Assembly (NCBI GenBank): GCA_016712675.1
Contig: JADJQR010000001.1
Span: 2,604,001-2,668,000, forward strand
Origin: a bacterium
GTDB taxonomy: Bacteria; Krumholzibacteriota; Krumholzibacteriia; LZORAL124-64-63
Reading direction: 5' to 3'
DNA: 64,000 bases
Numbering within the stretch: the first letter of the stretch is position 1; each line of letters opens with the position of its first letter. A program made the translations under genes and the position numbers. Positions 34,697 through 43,147 of the stretch are shown one piece after another. The notes under the pieces were generated by a model, which had not been told where the DNA came from, did no database searches, and saw only the letters and a program-made list of their open reading frames with translations.

Positions 34697-34770
34697 CAGC
34701 TCGCGGAAAACGCCTGCGCCAGCTCCCGCGCCCCCAAAATGTGATAGCGCGACGCCCCCCGTGCGGGCCC

Positions 34771-36279
34771 CTACTCGTGGTACTCCGGCCCCAGCTTGAA
34801 CCCCTGGTGCCGCATCGAGGCCACGCAGCCGGTGTCCAGCGCCTCGGGGTCGGCAGTGTCCAGGAACCTCACCAGCATGTCGTCAATGCACTCGATGTGC
34901 GCCAGGCCGTCGAAGACGTGGCCGCCGCCCGGGACGATGACCTCGCGCACGCGGGAGAACCGGTCCGCCACGTGCGGCACGCCCGTCACGGGGTCCAGTT
35001 CGCCTTGGACGATCAGGGTCGGCGCCGCCACCACCACCGGGTCGAACCAGCCTTCGGGCAGCTGGCCCCGGGGCCACAGGGCGGCGGCGCGCTGCTGCTG
35101 GTCCACGCGGTAGGTGCCCAGCAGGGTGCCCTGGGCCAGCGCGTCGGCCTCGGCCGGGTCGATGAACGGCGCGTCCTCGGCGCCGGTGTACGAGAGATAG
35201 GCGCCCTCGGCAAACGTCCCGGTCGGCTCCAGCCGCGCCGGCAGCGCCATCTCCAGGAAGGGGTCGAAGTCGCCGGCCGCCGCGCTGTGGATGATCCATG
35301 GCACCTCGCGGCGCGTCCACTCGCCGTACAGGGCCGCGCGCAGGGCCTCGACGAAGCTCTCGGCGGTGATGGTCACCATCGCCGGCTCCTCCAGGTCGGG
35401 GTGCCGGTGCAGGAAGGTGGCCGGCGCTGCGCGCAGGTCGGCCACCAGCCTGCGCAGCGACGCCTCCAGGCCGGGGAACACGGTGCTGCAGACGGTGTCC
35501 GCGGCGCAATCGGCGCAGAGGGCCAGCAGCGCACGCTCGGCCAGCGGGGCATGGTACTGGGGCAGGCGTGCCTCGAGGTCGGCCGGCCCCACCAGCGCCA
35601 GCGCGCGGACACGCTCGGGGTACGCGCGTGCGTAGGCGTAGGCGGCGCGGCCGCCGTAGCTGAGCGCCAGCAGGTTGATGCGCTCGTAGCCCAGCCAGGC
35701 GCGCACCTCGTCCAGGTCGGCGATGGCGGCCGGCGTGTGGTACTGGGTCAGGTCGGCACGCTCCTCCAGACGCTCGCGGCACTCGCGCACCAGGTCGGGC
35801 GGGTACATCTCGCGCAGGTGGTTCTGCAGTGCGGAGCGGTCACCGACCAGGTCGCAGGGCAGCGGGTTGGAGCCGCCGGTGCCGCGCAGGTCCACCAGCA
35901 CGATATCGCGCTCCAGCCGCAGCGGCAGCTCGGTGGCGAACCACGAGGCGGCCTCGGTGGCCGAGCCGCCCGGCCCCCCGGCGATGAAGAAGACGGGATC
36001 CGGCCGCGGCACCTCGGCCAGCGACGGCACCACCACCACCCACAGCGACAGGCGCCGGCCGCGACCCAGCTCCCGGTTCTCCAGGACCTCCAGCGTGCCG
36101 CACAGCATCGACTCGCGCCCGTGGCCCGGGTCACACACGGTCAGCGGCAGGCGCGAGGTGGCCCGGCGGGCGGCCATGTTGCGGGACGAGGGCGGCACAT
36201 CCGGCGGCGGCGGCTCCGCCAGCGCGGTGACGCAAGTCAGCGCCCCCAGCACCAGCGTCAACTGCGCCGCCCTTCTCAT
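34771..36279 (-). CDS. Secreted alpha/beta hydrolase, S33/TAP peptidase-like
   Basis: A 502-residue protein with signal peptide (RRAAQLTLVLGALTCVTALA). The tripeptidyl/prolyl aminopeptidase layout is visible: oxyanion loop PVFFIAGGPGGSATEAAS, DLRGTGGSNPLPC, nucleophile elbow NLLALSYGGRAAYAYARAYP (Ser in SYGG, with Leu-Ala in place of the usual Gly before it), lid region with CADCAADTVCSTVFPG cysteines, Asp in VQGELDPVTG and His in VIVPGGGHVFDG, closing with the TAP-like C-terminal domain. It would release amino acids or cleave esters in the periplasm. ATG 36279 overlaps the stop of the PAS gene and has GGAAGAG upstream. Confidence 0.9.
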   Translation of the reverse strand: MRRAAQLTLVLGALTCVTALAEPPPPDVPPSSRNMAARRATSRLPLTVCDPGHGRESMLCGTLEVLENRELGRGRRLSLWVVVVPSLAEVPRPDPVFFIAGGPGGSATEAASWFATELPLRLERDIVLVDLRGTGGSNPLPCDLVGDRSALQNHLREMYPPDLVRECRERLEERADLTQYHTPAAIADLDEVRAWLGYERINLLALSYGGRAAYAYARAYPERVRALALVGPADLEARLPQYHAPLAERALLALCADCAADTVCSTVFPGLEASLRRLVADLRAAPATFLHRHPDLEEPAMVTITAESFVEALRAALYGEWTRREVPWIIHSAAAGDFDPFLEMALPARLEPTGTFAEGAYLSYTGAEDAPFIDPAEADALAQGTLLGTYRVDQQQRAAALWPRGQLPEGWFDPVVVAAPTLIVQGELDPVTGVPHVADRFSRVREVIVPGGGHVFDGLAHIECIDDMLVRFLDTADPEALDTGCVASMRHQGFKLGPEYHE

Positions 36280-37214
36280 TCGCGGCTCTTCCGGTACTCC
36301 GGATACAACCGATCCATGCAGTCGGGACACATCCCGTGCGAGAACTGGGCCCCCGTGTGCGTGGTCAGGTAGGTGTCCACCTGCTGCCAGTATCCGTCGT
36401 CATCGCGGATCTTCTTGCAGCCCGAGCAGATCGGCAGGATCCTCTGCAGTTCGCGGATCTCCGCCAGGGCCGCTCGTAGCTCGCGCACCGTCCGCTGCCG
36501 CTCGGTGATGTCGATCATCACCGTCAGGAACCAGACGGTGCCCTGGCTGTGGATCAGGTCGCCGGAGAACAGGCCGTCCAGGACGCGACCATCCTTCGCG
36601 CGGACCTGCAATTCGATCTCGCGGACCGAGCCATGCTCGCGCAGGTGCTCGGAGAGGCGATCCTGCTCGGCCTGATCGACGAACAGGCCCAGATCCGCGG
36701 CCGATTTGCCGATCACCTCATCGGCGGCGTAGCCCAGCGCGCGCAGGAAGGCATCGTTGACGTCGTGGAAGGTGCGCTCGGGCACCCTGTTGACGGCCAT
36801 CAGCGCGGGGTTCATGCGGAAGAAGCGGTCGAATTTCTGCAGCGCCTCCTGCTCACGCGTTAGGTCCTTGCAGAAGCCGAAAATGCAGTCGGCACCGTTC
36901 CAGCGGCCCTTCCAGATGCGGGTCTCCACCGGCACCAGCGAGCCGTCCTTCCGCTGCAGCGGCAGCGGGCACACCGTGCGTGTACCGGCGAACATCTCCG
37001 CCAGGATCCGCGTCGCCTCCTCCCGCACGGGCGCCGGGTGCATGTCCAGGATGGCCATGCCGTCCAACTCGCGGCTCTCATAGCCCAGGATCGCGGTTGT
37101 TGCCGGGTTCGCGTAGATCAACCGGCCCTCGAGGTCCGCGATCAGAATGATGTCGCTGATCGTCTCGACCAGGATCCGGAAATTCATATCGCCCAGGTTG
37201 ATCGCCTGGCTCAT
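36276..37214 (-). CDS. Double PAS protein with C-terminal zinc-ribbon-like motif and no output domain
   Basis: A 312-residue cytoplasmic sensor. PAS 1 (about 12-125; DIILIADLEGRLIYANPATT) and PAS 2 (about 130-245; FHDVNDAFLRALGYAADEVI) are followed by a helix and the tail LPICSGCKKIRDDDGYW with a second pair in CPDC, cysteines at about 263, 266, 296 and 299. This tail is known from histidine kinases and cyclase regulators, where it lies before the output domain; here the protein ends with it. It may act on a partner protein. The hydrolase ATG overlaps its stop, an unexpected pairing of a sensor with a secreted enzyme. Confidence 0.9.
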   Translation of the reverse strand: MSQAINLGDMNFRILVETISDIILIADLEGRLIYANPATTAILGYESRELDGMAILDMHPAPVREEATRILAEMFAGTRTVCPLPLQRKDGSLVPVETRIWKGRWNGADCIFGFCKDLTREQEALQKFDRFFRMNPALMAVNRVPERTFHDVNDAFLRALGYAADEVIGKSAADLGLFVDQAEQDRLSEHLREHGSVREIELQVRAKDGRVLDGLFSGDLIHSQGTVWFLTVMIDITERQRTVRELRAALAEIRELQRILPICSGCKKIRDDDGYWQQVDTYLTTHTGAQFSHGMCPDCMDRLYPEYRKSRE

Positions 37215-37428
37215 GGCTTATTTCCTGCCCCTCCCGCCACCAACGCCCTGCCCCGAAGGCGGGCGAGGCCTCCAGGGATCCGGTTGTCTTCGGACCGATA
37301 ATAGCCCGCGTCTGGTTCACGCGCGAGCCGGGATCAGCCCGTAAGGGGGCAGCCTACCAAACCGGGACCGGTTCACTCAACAAAAGGTTCCTGTGGCCTG
37401 CGGGCCCGCGACAGGCTAACCTCCGGCC

Positions 37429-38385
37429 ATGGCGAACTCCCCTGCACCCCTGCGCGTGGCCGTCTGCGGCGCCGGCTACCTGGGCCGGTTCCACGCCCAG
37501 AAGTATGCCGCCCTGCCGGGCGTCGAGCTGGTGGCGGTCATCGACACGGACCCCGTGCGGGCCGGCGCCGTGGCCGCCGAGACGGGAGCCCCCCTGGCCT
37601 GCGCCACGGTCACCGAGGTCCCCGGCCGCCTGGACGCGGCCTCGGTCGTGGTCCCCAACGGGGCCCATTTCGGCGTCACCTGCGCCCTTCTCGAGCGGGG
37701 CGCCCACGTGCTGCTGGAAAAGCCCGTGACCGGTGATGTCGGCCAGGCCGCCAAGCTGGAGTCGCTGGCCAGCGCCCGCGGCCTGATCCTGCAGCCCGGC
37801 TTTCTGGAGCGCTTCAACCCCGCCGTGGCCTTCCTGAAGGAACACGCCCCGCGCCCCCGCTTCATCGAGTCGCATCGCCTGGGCGGCTTCAAGGCCCGCG
37901 CCACGGACGTCGACGTGGTCATGGACCTCATGATCCACGACATCGACATCGCCCTGTACCTGGTGGACGCCGCGGTGCTCGAGGTGCGCGCCTCGGGCAC
38001 CAGCGTGCTGACGCAGCACGTGGACATCGCCAACGCCCGCCTCGAATTCGCCGGCGGCGCGACGGCCAACCTCACGGCCAGCCGCGTCTCGCTCAAGGAC
38101 ATGCGCAAGGTGCGCGTCTTCAGCGACGGCGGCTACGTGGCGGCCGACTGCGCCACGCGCGAGAACATCCTGGTCACCCGCGGCCCCGACGGCGCCCTGC
38201 CCATGACCCCGGTGCCCCAGGTGGTGCGCCACGATGCCAGCGACCCGCTGCTGGAAGAGATCCGCGCGTTTGTCGCCGCCGCGCGCGGCGACCGGCCTCC
38301 CTCCGTCCCGGCCGCCGCCGGCCGCGCCGCCATCGCGGTGGCCCAGGCGGTGCGCGAGGCGATCGTTCGGCAGGGGCGGACCTAG
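37429..38385 (+). CDS. Gfo/Idh/MocA family NAD(P)-dependent oxidoreductase
   Basis: A 318-residue enzyme: Rossmann motif RVAVCGAGYLGRFHAQKY, LLEKPVTGDVGQAAKLESLA with the conserved E-K-P, and MDLMIHDIDIALYLVDA with the catalytic histidine region. The family oxidises or reduces sugar hydroxyls. The short size and the form of the C-terminal domain are like the GnnA-type UDP-GlcNAc 3-dehydrogenases found with lipid A genes in related phyla, but no partner aminotransferase or lpx gene is adjacent, so this remains a suggestion. It stands alone on the plus strand between minus-strand genes. Confidence 0.9.
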   Translation: MANSPAPLRVAVCGAGYLGRFHAQKYAALPGVELVAVIDTDPVRAGAVAAETGAPLACATVTEVPGRLDAASVVVPNGAHFGVTCALLERGAHVLLEKPVTGDVGQAAKLESLASARGLILQPGFLERFNPAVAFLKEHAPRPRFIESHRLGGFKARATDVDVVMDLMIHDIDIALYLVDAAVLEVRASGTSVLTQHVDIANARLEFAGGATANLTASRVSLKDMRKVRVFSDGGYVAADCATRENILVTRGPDGALPMTPVPQVVRHDASDPLLEEIRAFVAAARGDRPPSVPAAAGRAAIAVAQAVREAIVRQGRT

Positions 38386-38434
38386 GCGGAGCCACGGGCA
38401 GCCGAGTTGGCCGGAGTCCGCCGCGTCGCGCACT

Positions 38435-38845
38435 CTAGCGCGTCACGTCCACCATCAGGAATGCGGATGCACTGCACCCTCTGCCATCTCGAGCAACCAC
38501 ATCGACCCTGATGGAGGTGGGGCCGTTCGGGTCGTCACTCGTGTAGAACACCCTGACATTCTCCGTGGTGTTGTTGAGATGAAGTGGCTGAAGGCCGTTG
38601 CTGCCTTGAATCCTCCCGGAAGTGCAAGACCAGTCGTACAGGAGCGCGTCTCCGTCCGGCTCATGCGCCGTGCAGAAAACGGCGAACGAATCCGCAGGTG
38701 TCACTTGGGCCGGAAAGAACCGAACCGCGGTGATGATGGGATCGCTGTTGGGCGGAGCGGTAGTATCGTCGCTGCTGCAGCCCACACAATGCGCGCACAG
38801 GCTGGCAATCCCCAATCCCCAGATGCTGCGTCGGATATTTCTCAT
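38435..38845 (-). CDS. Putative lipoprotein with an Ig/PKD-like domain
   Basis: A 136-residue protein with a strong ribosome site (AAAGGAG, five bases before ATG). The N-terminus MRNIRRSIWGLGIASLC leads to a lipobox-like CVGC, with Cys23 followed by SSDD as the likely lipid anchor. The remainder (DPIITAVRFFPAQVTPADSF, EPDGDALLYDWSCTSGRIQG, DVVARDGRGCSASAFLMVDV) has the PDGDxLxYxW pattern of PKD-like beta-sandwich domains, with two cysteines that could pair. Probably surface or periplasmic; role unknown. Confidence 0.78.
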   Translation of the reverse strand: MRNIRRSIWGLGIASLCAHCVGCSSDDTTAPPNSDPIITAVRFFPAQVTPADSFAVFCTAHEPDGDALLYDWSCTSGRIQGSNGLQPLHLNNTTENVRVFYTSDDPNGPTSIRVDVVARDGRGCSASAFLMVDVTR

Positions 38846-38979
38846 CGCTGCTCCTTTGGCTTGGCGCAGCGTGCGCCTATCTCGCCTGCACGCAGGCGGT
38901 CATGGTGACCGCGAGCGACTCGGCCGCGCGTTCAAGCCGCCAGGAGACCGGCGAATCCCGGCACGTTTGCGGCCCACCG

Positions 38980-39441
38980 CTAGATTCCCTGCGGCACGGG
39001 ACCCCGTCCCGCCTCCGCCAGTTCCCCATGACGCCACACCAGTGCACCGACATTGAACTGCCCAGCGCAGAGTGCCAGCGCCTTTCCCACTTCGTGCTGG
39101 CACACGGCGGTGGCGTGGTTGCAGGCGGCGTCGCCGGCCAGGGATCGCAGCAAGGGAAGCGCGGCGTCGGCGCCCAGCTGCCCCAACGCCCAGATGGCGC
39201 GATTCCGCTCCGCCACGGGGGTGTCGCTCGAACCGGCCACCATGATGAGTGCCGAGACGCCGTCGCCCGGATGGGCCAACTGCGCGCGCGCCATCGCTTC
39301 ATCGACCTGACGCCCGATGACCAGGGCGGTCGCCGCGAACGCCACCATCACGACCGCGATCGCGCCGACGGCCAGGCGCTGCCAGCGGGGGATCGAGCGG
39401 CCGGGTGCGGGCACCAACGCGGAGATGTTCCGGATGGACAT
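38980..39441 (-). CDS. Membrane-anchored HEAT-repeat-like small protein
   Basis: A 153-residue protein with GGAGG five bases before ATG. One membrane helix (LAVGAIAVVMVAFAATALVI, about 25-45) is followed by RNRAIWALGQLGADAALPLL and SLAGDAACNHATAVCQHEVG, the helix-turn-helix pattern of HEAT/PBS-lyase repeats. The rest is probably periplasmic. A 12-base palindrome lies 25 bases before the start. A similar secreted HEAT-like protein lies at 55.0-55.6 kb. Function unknown. Confidence 0.7.
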   Translation of the reverse strand: MSIRNISALVPAPGRSIPRWQRLAVGAIAVVMVAFAATALVIGRQVDEAMARAQLAHPGDGVSALIMVAGSSDTPVAERNRAIWALGQLGADAALPLLRSLAGDAACNHATAVCQHEVGKALALCAGQFNVGALVWRHGELAEAGRGPVPQGI

Positions 39442-39465
39442 GCGAAACCTCCGGCGCGCAACGGG

Positions 39466-39477
39466 CTGACCGGTCAG
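39466..39477. promoter_or_regulatory. 12-base palindrome upstream of the HEAT-like gene
   Basis: CTGACCGGTCAG is a perfect palindrome sharing the ten central bases TGACCGGTCA with the 18-base palindrome at 34615. Its position 25 bases before an ATG would place it over or near a transcription start, as for a repressor site. A chance occurrence in GC-rich DNA cannot be excluded. Confidence 0.4.
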
Positions 39478-39546
39478 AAGGCAAATGCGATGTTCTGAGC
39501 TTACACCCGAGGGCAGGTTTCGCGCAAGAGCCGGGCAGGAAGCTGC

Positions 39547-40632
39547 CTAGCGGAGGCCTAGCACCGCCCGCGCGCGCTCACCGTCGCGCGCCAGCTGCGC
39601 CGTCAGCTCGTCGACGCCGGCGAAGGTCGCCTCGCCGCGCAGGCGCTCGACCCACTCCACCTTGACGTTGCGTCCGCGCAGGTCGCCCTCGAAGCCGAAG
39701 ATGTTCACCTCGACCCGCGGCTCGGGCAGGCCGCCGCCGTGGAAGGTGGGCACGAAGCCGAAGTTGAGCATGCCGCCGAAGACGGCCCAGTCGCCCTGCG
39801 CGGAACTGAGCAACTCGCCGTGGCGGTCGACCTCCGGCAGCGACTCGGTCCGGCGGCCCAGCTGGCCGGGACCGCCCGGGGGCGCGCAGTCGCCGGGCAC
39901 CTGCACGCGCACAGCGTAGACTCCGACCTGCGGTAGCAGCTTGAGCGGATCCAGGGGCACCAGGTTGGCTGTCGGGTAGCCGATCTCACGGCCGCGCCGG
40001 TCGCCGGGCGTGACCTCGCCCCACAGGGCGTACGGGCGGCCCAGCATGGCGGCGGCCAGCCGCATGTCGCCAGCCTGCACGGCGCGCCGGATGGCCGAGC
40101 TGCTGATGACCGCGCCGCCTTCGCGCACGGCCGGGAAGACCTCGAGCGTGAAGCCCAGTTCGCCGCCCAGTTCGGCCAGGCGCGCGGCATCGCCCTCGCG
40201 ACCGGCGCCGATGCGCACATCGTGGCCGGCCACCAGGTGCTTCATGCCCAGGTAGCCGGTCAGGAATCTGGCCGTGAACTCCCGGTAGGTCTGCCGGGCC
40301 AGCTGCGGGCAGAAGTCGGCGGCGACCACCACCGGGCAGCCCAGTTCCTTCAGCACCGACAGCTTCTCGCGCCAGGTGGTCAGCAGGAACGGCGAGCCGC
40401 TCGGGTCCAGGGTCTGGCGGGGGTGGCGCGTGAACGTGAACACGGCCCCGGCGCCCAAGCCCTGGCGCGCCTGCGCGGCCAGCACGCCGCGCAGCAGTTC
40501 CTGGTGGCCGCGGTGGAAGCCGTCGAACGCGCCCACGGCCAGCGCGCTGGGCGGCAGCTGCGGGCCGCGGCGGCCGATGCGCCCGTCGATGAGCTCGCCG
40601 ACGTACTGTTCGCTGAGGCGGATCATCCTCAT
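39547..40632 (-). CDS. ribF: Bifunctional riboflavin kinase / FAD synthetase
   Basis: A 361-residue enzyme making FMN and then FAD. The N-terminal adenylyltransferase domain has ALAVGAFDGFHRGHQELLRG, FTFTRHPRQTLDP, GHDVRIGAGREGD and ISSSAIRRAVQAGD; the kinase domain has REIGYPTANLVP with the catalytic PTAN, and MLNFGFVPTF. Between these last two, an insertion of about 30 residues (around PPGGPGQLGRRTESLPEVDR) lengthens a loop relative to usual members. ATG 40632 has GGAGGAGG upstream and overlaps the truB stop (ATGA), the usual truB-ribF order. Confidence 0.95.
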   Translation of the reverse strand: MRMIRLSEQYVGELIDGRIGRRGPQLPPSALAVGAFDGFHRGHQELLRGVLAAQARQGLGAGAVFTFTRHPRQTLDPSGSPFLLTTWREKLSVLKELGCPVVVAADFCPQLARQTYREFTARFLTGYLGMKHLVAGHDVRIGAGREGDAARLAELGGELGFTLEVFPAVREGGAVISSSAIRRAVQAGDMRLAAAMLGRPYALWGEVTPGDRRGREIGYPTANLVPLDPLKLLPQVGVYAVRVQVPGDCAPPGGPGQLGRRTESLPEVDRHGELLSSAQGDWAVFGGMLNFGFVPTFHGGGLPEPRVEVNIFGFEGDLRGRNVKVEWVERLRGEATFAGVDELTAQLARDGERARAVLGLR

Positions 40633-41615
40633 GCCGGCGCCTCCTCCACCGCGGGAAGCACGGTGTCCAGTCTCCACACACCATCGGCGTCGCGGGCGAC
40701 CACCGCCACCAGGTCGTCGTCGGTCACCAGCTGCGCCATCGCGCAGGCAGCCGGCAGCGCCGCGTACCAGTCGGCGGGCGGCTGCCGGCCGTTGCGCACG
40801 TCGCGGGCCATGCCGGCATCCAGCTTCACTTCCGGCAGGTGCGGCAACGCCCGGCGCGCGGGGATCATCGCCGCGGCCAGGGTCGGGCCATCGGCGTCCA
40901 TGGCCCCCACCAGTGCCTGCCCGATGGCGAACGGCCCGGCCGTGGTGCGACGCAGCGCCGCCACGTGACCCAGCGAGCCGGCCGCCAGCGCCAGGTCGCG
41001 CGCCAGCGAACGCACGTACGTGCCGCTGGCGCAGGCGATCTCCAGGTCGGCTTCCGGCCGCTCGCCCTCCCAGCGGGTGGACAGCAGGCGCAGTGCGTGG
41101 ATCGCGACCTGGCGCGCCGGCGGCTCGGCCACGTCCTGCCCCGCCCGCGCGGCGATGTGCAGGCTGCGGCCGTCGCGCTTGATGGCGCTGTAGACGGGGG
41201 GCACCTGGGTGATGACGCCGGTGAAGCGCGGCAGCAGCGCCGCCACGGCCTCGGGGCCGCCGGGCGGCGGGGGCGCGGTGGCGACGATCTCGCCGTCGGC
41301 ATCCAGGGTGTCGGTCGCCGCGCCGAAGCGCACGGTGGCCAGGTAGGTCTTGTCCATGCCCAGCAGGTAGGGCGACAGGCGCGAGGCGCGCCCGAGCAGC
41401 AGCACCAGCAGCCCGGTCGCCAGGGGATCCAGCGTGCCGCCGTGCCCGACGCGGAAGCGCGCGTCGCCGGGAGCCGCGCCGCGCCGCCGCCGCGCCCGCA
41501 GGTGCGGGTACGCCTGCGTCAGCGCCCACAGGGCGCGGGCCGCCACGGCGCGCGACGTGACGCCGGCCGGCTTGTCCGCCAGCAGCAGGCCGCCCGCACG
41601 CGGGTCCAGGCTCAT
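40629..41615 (-). CDS. truB: tRNA pseudouridine-55 synthase
   Basis: A 328-residue TruB: GLLLADKPAGVTSRAVAARA opens the protein, the catalytic aspartate is in GGTLDPLATGLLVLLLG, and YSAIKRDGRSLHIAARAG and SGTYVRSLARDLALAAG complete the active site. A basic RARRRRGAAPGDA insertion precedes the catalytic loop, and a PUA-like domain ends the protein. It isomerises U55 in the T loop of tRNAs. The start overlaps the stop of the rbfA-nrnA fusion (ATGA, 41612-41615), and its stop overlaps ribF. Confidence 0.96.
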   Translation of the reverse strand: MSLDPRAGGLLLADKPAGVTSRAVAARALWALTQAYPHLRARRRRGAAPGDARFRVGHGGTLDPLATGLLVLLLGRASRLSPYLLGMDKTYLATVRFGAATDTLDADGEIVATAPPPPGGPEAVAALLPRFTGVITQVPPVYSAIKRDGRSLHIAARAGQDVAEPPARQVAIHALRLLSTRWEGERPEADLEIACASGTYVRSLARDLALAAGSLGHVAALRRTTAGPFAIGQALVGAMDADGPTLAAAMIPARRALPHLPEVKLDAGMARDVRNGRQPPADWYAALPAACAMAQLVTDDDLVAVVARDADGVWRLDTVLPAVEEAPA

Positions 41616-43069
41616 GCGCGGGGCAGCGCCGCGAGCTGGGCCACCAGGTCGTCGACCACCTGCTCCAGCTCGCCCTCGATGGTGCAGCCGGCTGCGGCAC
41701 GGTGCCCGCCGCCGCCGTAGCGCGCGGCCACCTGCTGCACGTCGCCCTCGCCGCGCACGCGCAGCGAGGCCCGCCAGGTGTCGTCGCCGATCTCCTTCAG
41801 GAAGATCACGTAGCGCACGCCGTCCACCGCCGTGGCGATGTTCACGAAGCCCTCGGTGTCGGTCATCGAGCCGCGCGTCTCCTCCAGCATGGCGCGCGTG
41901 GCGTGCAGGGCCAGGATGCGCCCCTGGTCGTACCACTGGAACGTGGCCAGCACGCGCTGCATCAGCTCGATGCCCGCGCGCCGGTACCGGTGCAGCGTCT
42001 GCGCGGCGACCTGCGCCGTGTCCACGCCCATGGCCGACAGCCGGCGCGCCAGCTCGAAGCTGAACGGGGCCGTGTTGTCGAAGCGGAAGCCGCCCGTGTC
42101 GTTCACCAGGCCGGCATAGAGGTTCGTCGCCATGTCGAGCGTCATCTCGAACGGGGCGTCGCCCTCGCGGTCCGCCTCGACGCCATCCTCGGCGGCGTCC
42201 TGCCCGTCCTCCAGCGGCTCCTGCGTGCCCTTCGCCAGCTCGCCGATCACCTGGTGGATCAGCGTGCAGGTCGAGCACGCGCGCGCCTCGATCCAGCCCG
42301 GCTCGGGCGCGCGGCGCCCGCTGACCAGGTGGTGGTCGATGGCCAGGCGCGTCTCGCAGCGCGCCAGCGTCTCCTCGAGCGGGCCTGTGCGGTCGATGCG
42401 GTGGCAGTCCACCAGCACCACGGTGTCGGGCGGGTTGGCGGTGAAGGCCGCCGGCGCCTCGTCGCTGACCAGCACGGTGCCGAACCCCGGCATGTCCAGC
42501 AGGCCCACCGGCGGGTCGGGGTACCCCAGCACGCGCACGTCGCGGCCCATGGCCAGGAGCGCCTCGCCCAGCGCCAGGGCGCTGCCCATGGCGTCGGGGT
42601 CCGGGTTGTGGTGCGGCACCACCCAGACGACCTGCGCCAGGCGCAGCGCCGTCAGCAGGTGCGCCGGCGGCTGCATGTCGTCCAGGCACAGGCGGCGGCG
42701 CTTCTGCTCGGGGGTCATGAATTCGCCCTTGTCCTTCAACTCGTTCAGCATCGAGTCCAGCGCCACGCTGCGCTCGAGCGTCTCGTCGTACGTGAAGCGC
42801 AGCTCGGGCGCCGCCCGCAGGCTCAGCGTCTTGGCCAGCTTCCCCTGCAGGAAGCCGCGCGCCTTCTTGAGCCCCTCCAGCGACTGCGCCGGGTTGGCGC
42901 CCTCGCCCATCACCGTGAAGAAGACCTCCGCCACGGTGTGGTCGCGGTTCAGCTTGACGCCGCCAAGGGTGACGAAGCCCACGCGCGGGTCCTTGACCTG
43001 CGACAGCAGCAGGTCCGACAGCACCTCGAGGATCGCGTGCGTCAACTTGTTCGTCCGGTAAGGATCCAC
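41612..43069 (-). CDS. rbfA/nrnA: Fusion of ribosome-binding factor A (RbfA) and NrnA-type DHH phosphoesterase
   Basis: One uninterrupted frame of 485 codons. Residues about 1-115 are RbfA (MDPYRTNKLTHAILEVLSDL, VKDPRVGFVTLGGVKLNRDH, APELRFTYDETLERS), which matures the 30S subunit. Residues about 138-485 are a DHH/DHHA1 nanoRNase or pAp-phosphatase: VVPHHNPDPDAMGSALALG, VLVDCHRIDRTG, RLAIDHHLVSG, YAGLVNDTGGFRFDN and the DHHA1 GGGGHRAAAG. In most genomes these are two adjacent genes. GTG 43069 is preferred (GGGAG before it, RbfA homology starts there), although the frame is open to TTG 43132. An internal ATG at 42718 with AAGGG upstream might also make NrnA alone. Confidence 0.9.
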   Translation of the reverse strand: MDPYRTNKLTHAILEVLSDLLLSQVKDPRVGFVTLGGVKLNRDHTVAEVFFTVMGEGANPAQSLEGLKKARGFLQGKLAKTLSLRAAPELRFTYDETLERSVALDSMLNELKDKGEFMTPEQKRRRLCLDDMQPPAHLLTALRLAQVVWVVPHHNPDPDAMGSALALGEALLAMGRDVRVLGYPDPPVGLLDMPGFGTVLVSDEAPAAFTANPPDTVVLVDCHRIDRTGPLEETLARCETRLAIDHHLVSGRRAPEPGWIEARACSTCTLIHQVIGELAKGTQEPLEDGQDAAEDGVEADREGDAPFEMTLDMATNLYAGLVNDTGGFRFDNTAPFSFELARRLSAMGVDTAQVAAQTLHRYRRAGIELMQRVLATFQWYDQGRILALHATRAMLEETRGSMTDTEGFVNIATAVDGVRYVIFLKEIGDDTWRASLRVRGEGDVQQVAARYGGGGHRAAAGCTIEGELEQVVDDLVAQLAALPRA

Positions 43070-43147
43070 GTCCTTCTCCCGCGCGGGCGGCACGGCGCCG
43101 CCGCGTCCGTATTGCGGAACTCCGCCTGGCAATTCAGGAAGCCGACC

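Larger units (their letters stand above)
34365..34770. other. Repeat- and palindrome-rich intergenic region upstream of the SLBB export gene
   Basis: About 400 bases holding a 15-base tandem repeat (34526-34600), a perfect 18-base palindrome (34615-34632) and a near-perfect 14-base palindrome (34683-34696). Frames crossing it are open on both strands only because the repeat unit is a multiple of three. It should contain the promoter of the SLBB gene and the end of the hydrolase transcript. Confidence 0.5.
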
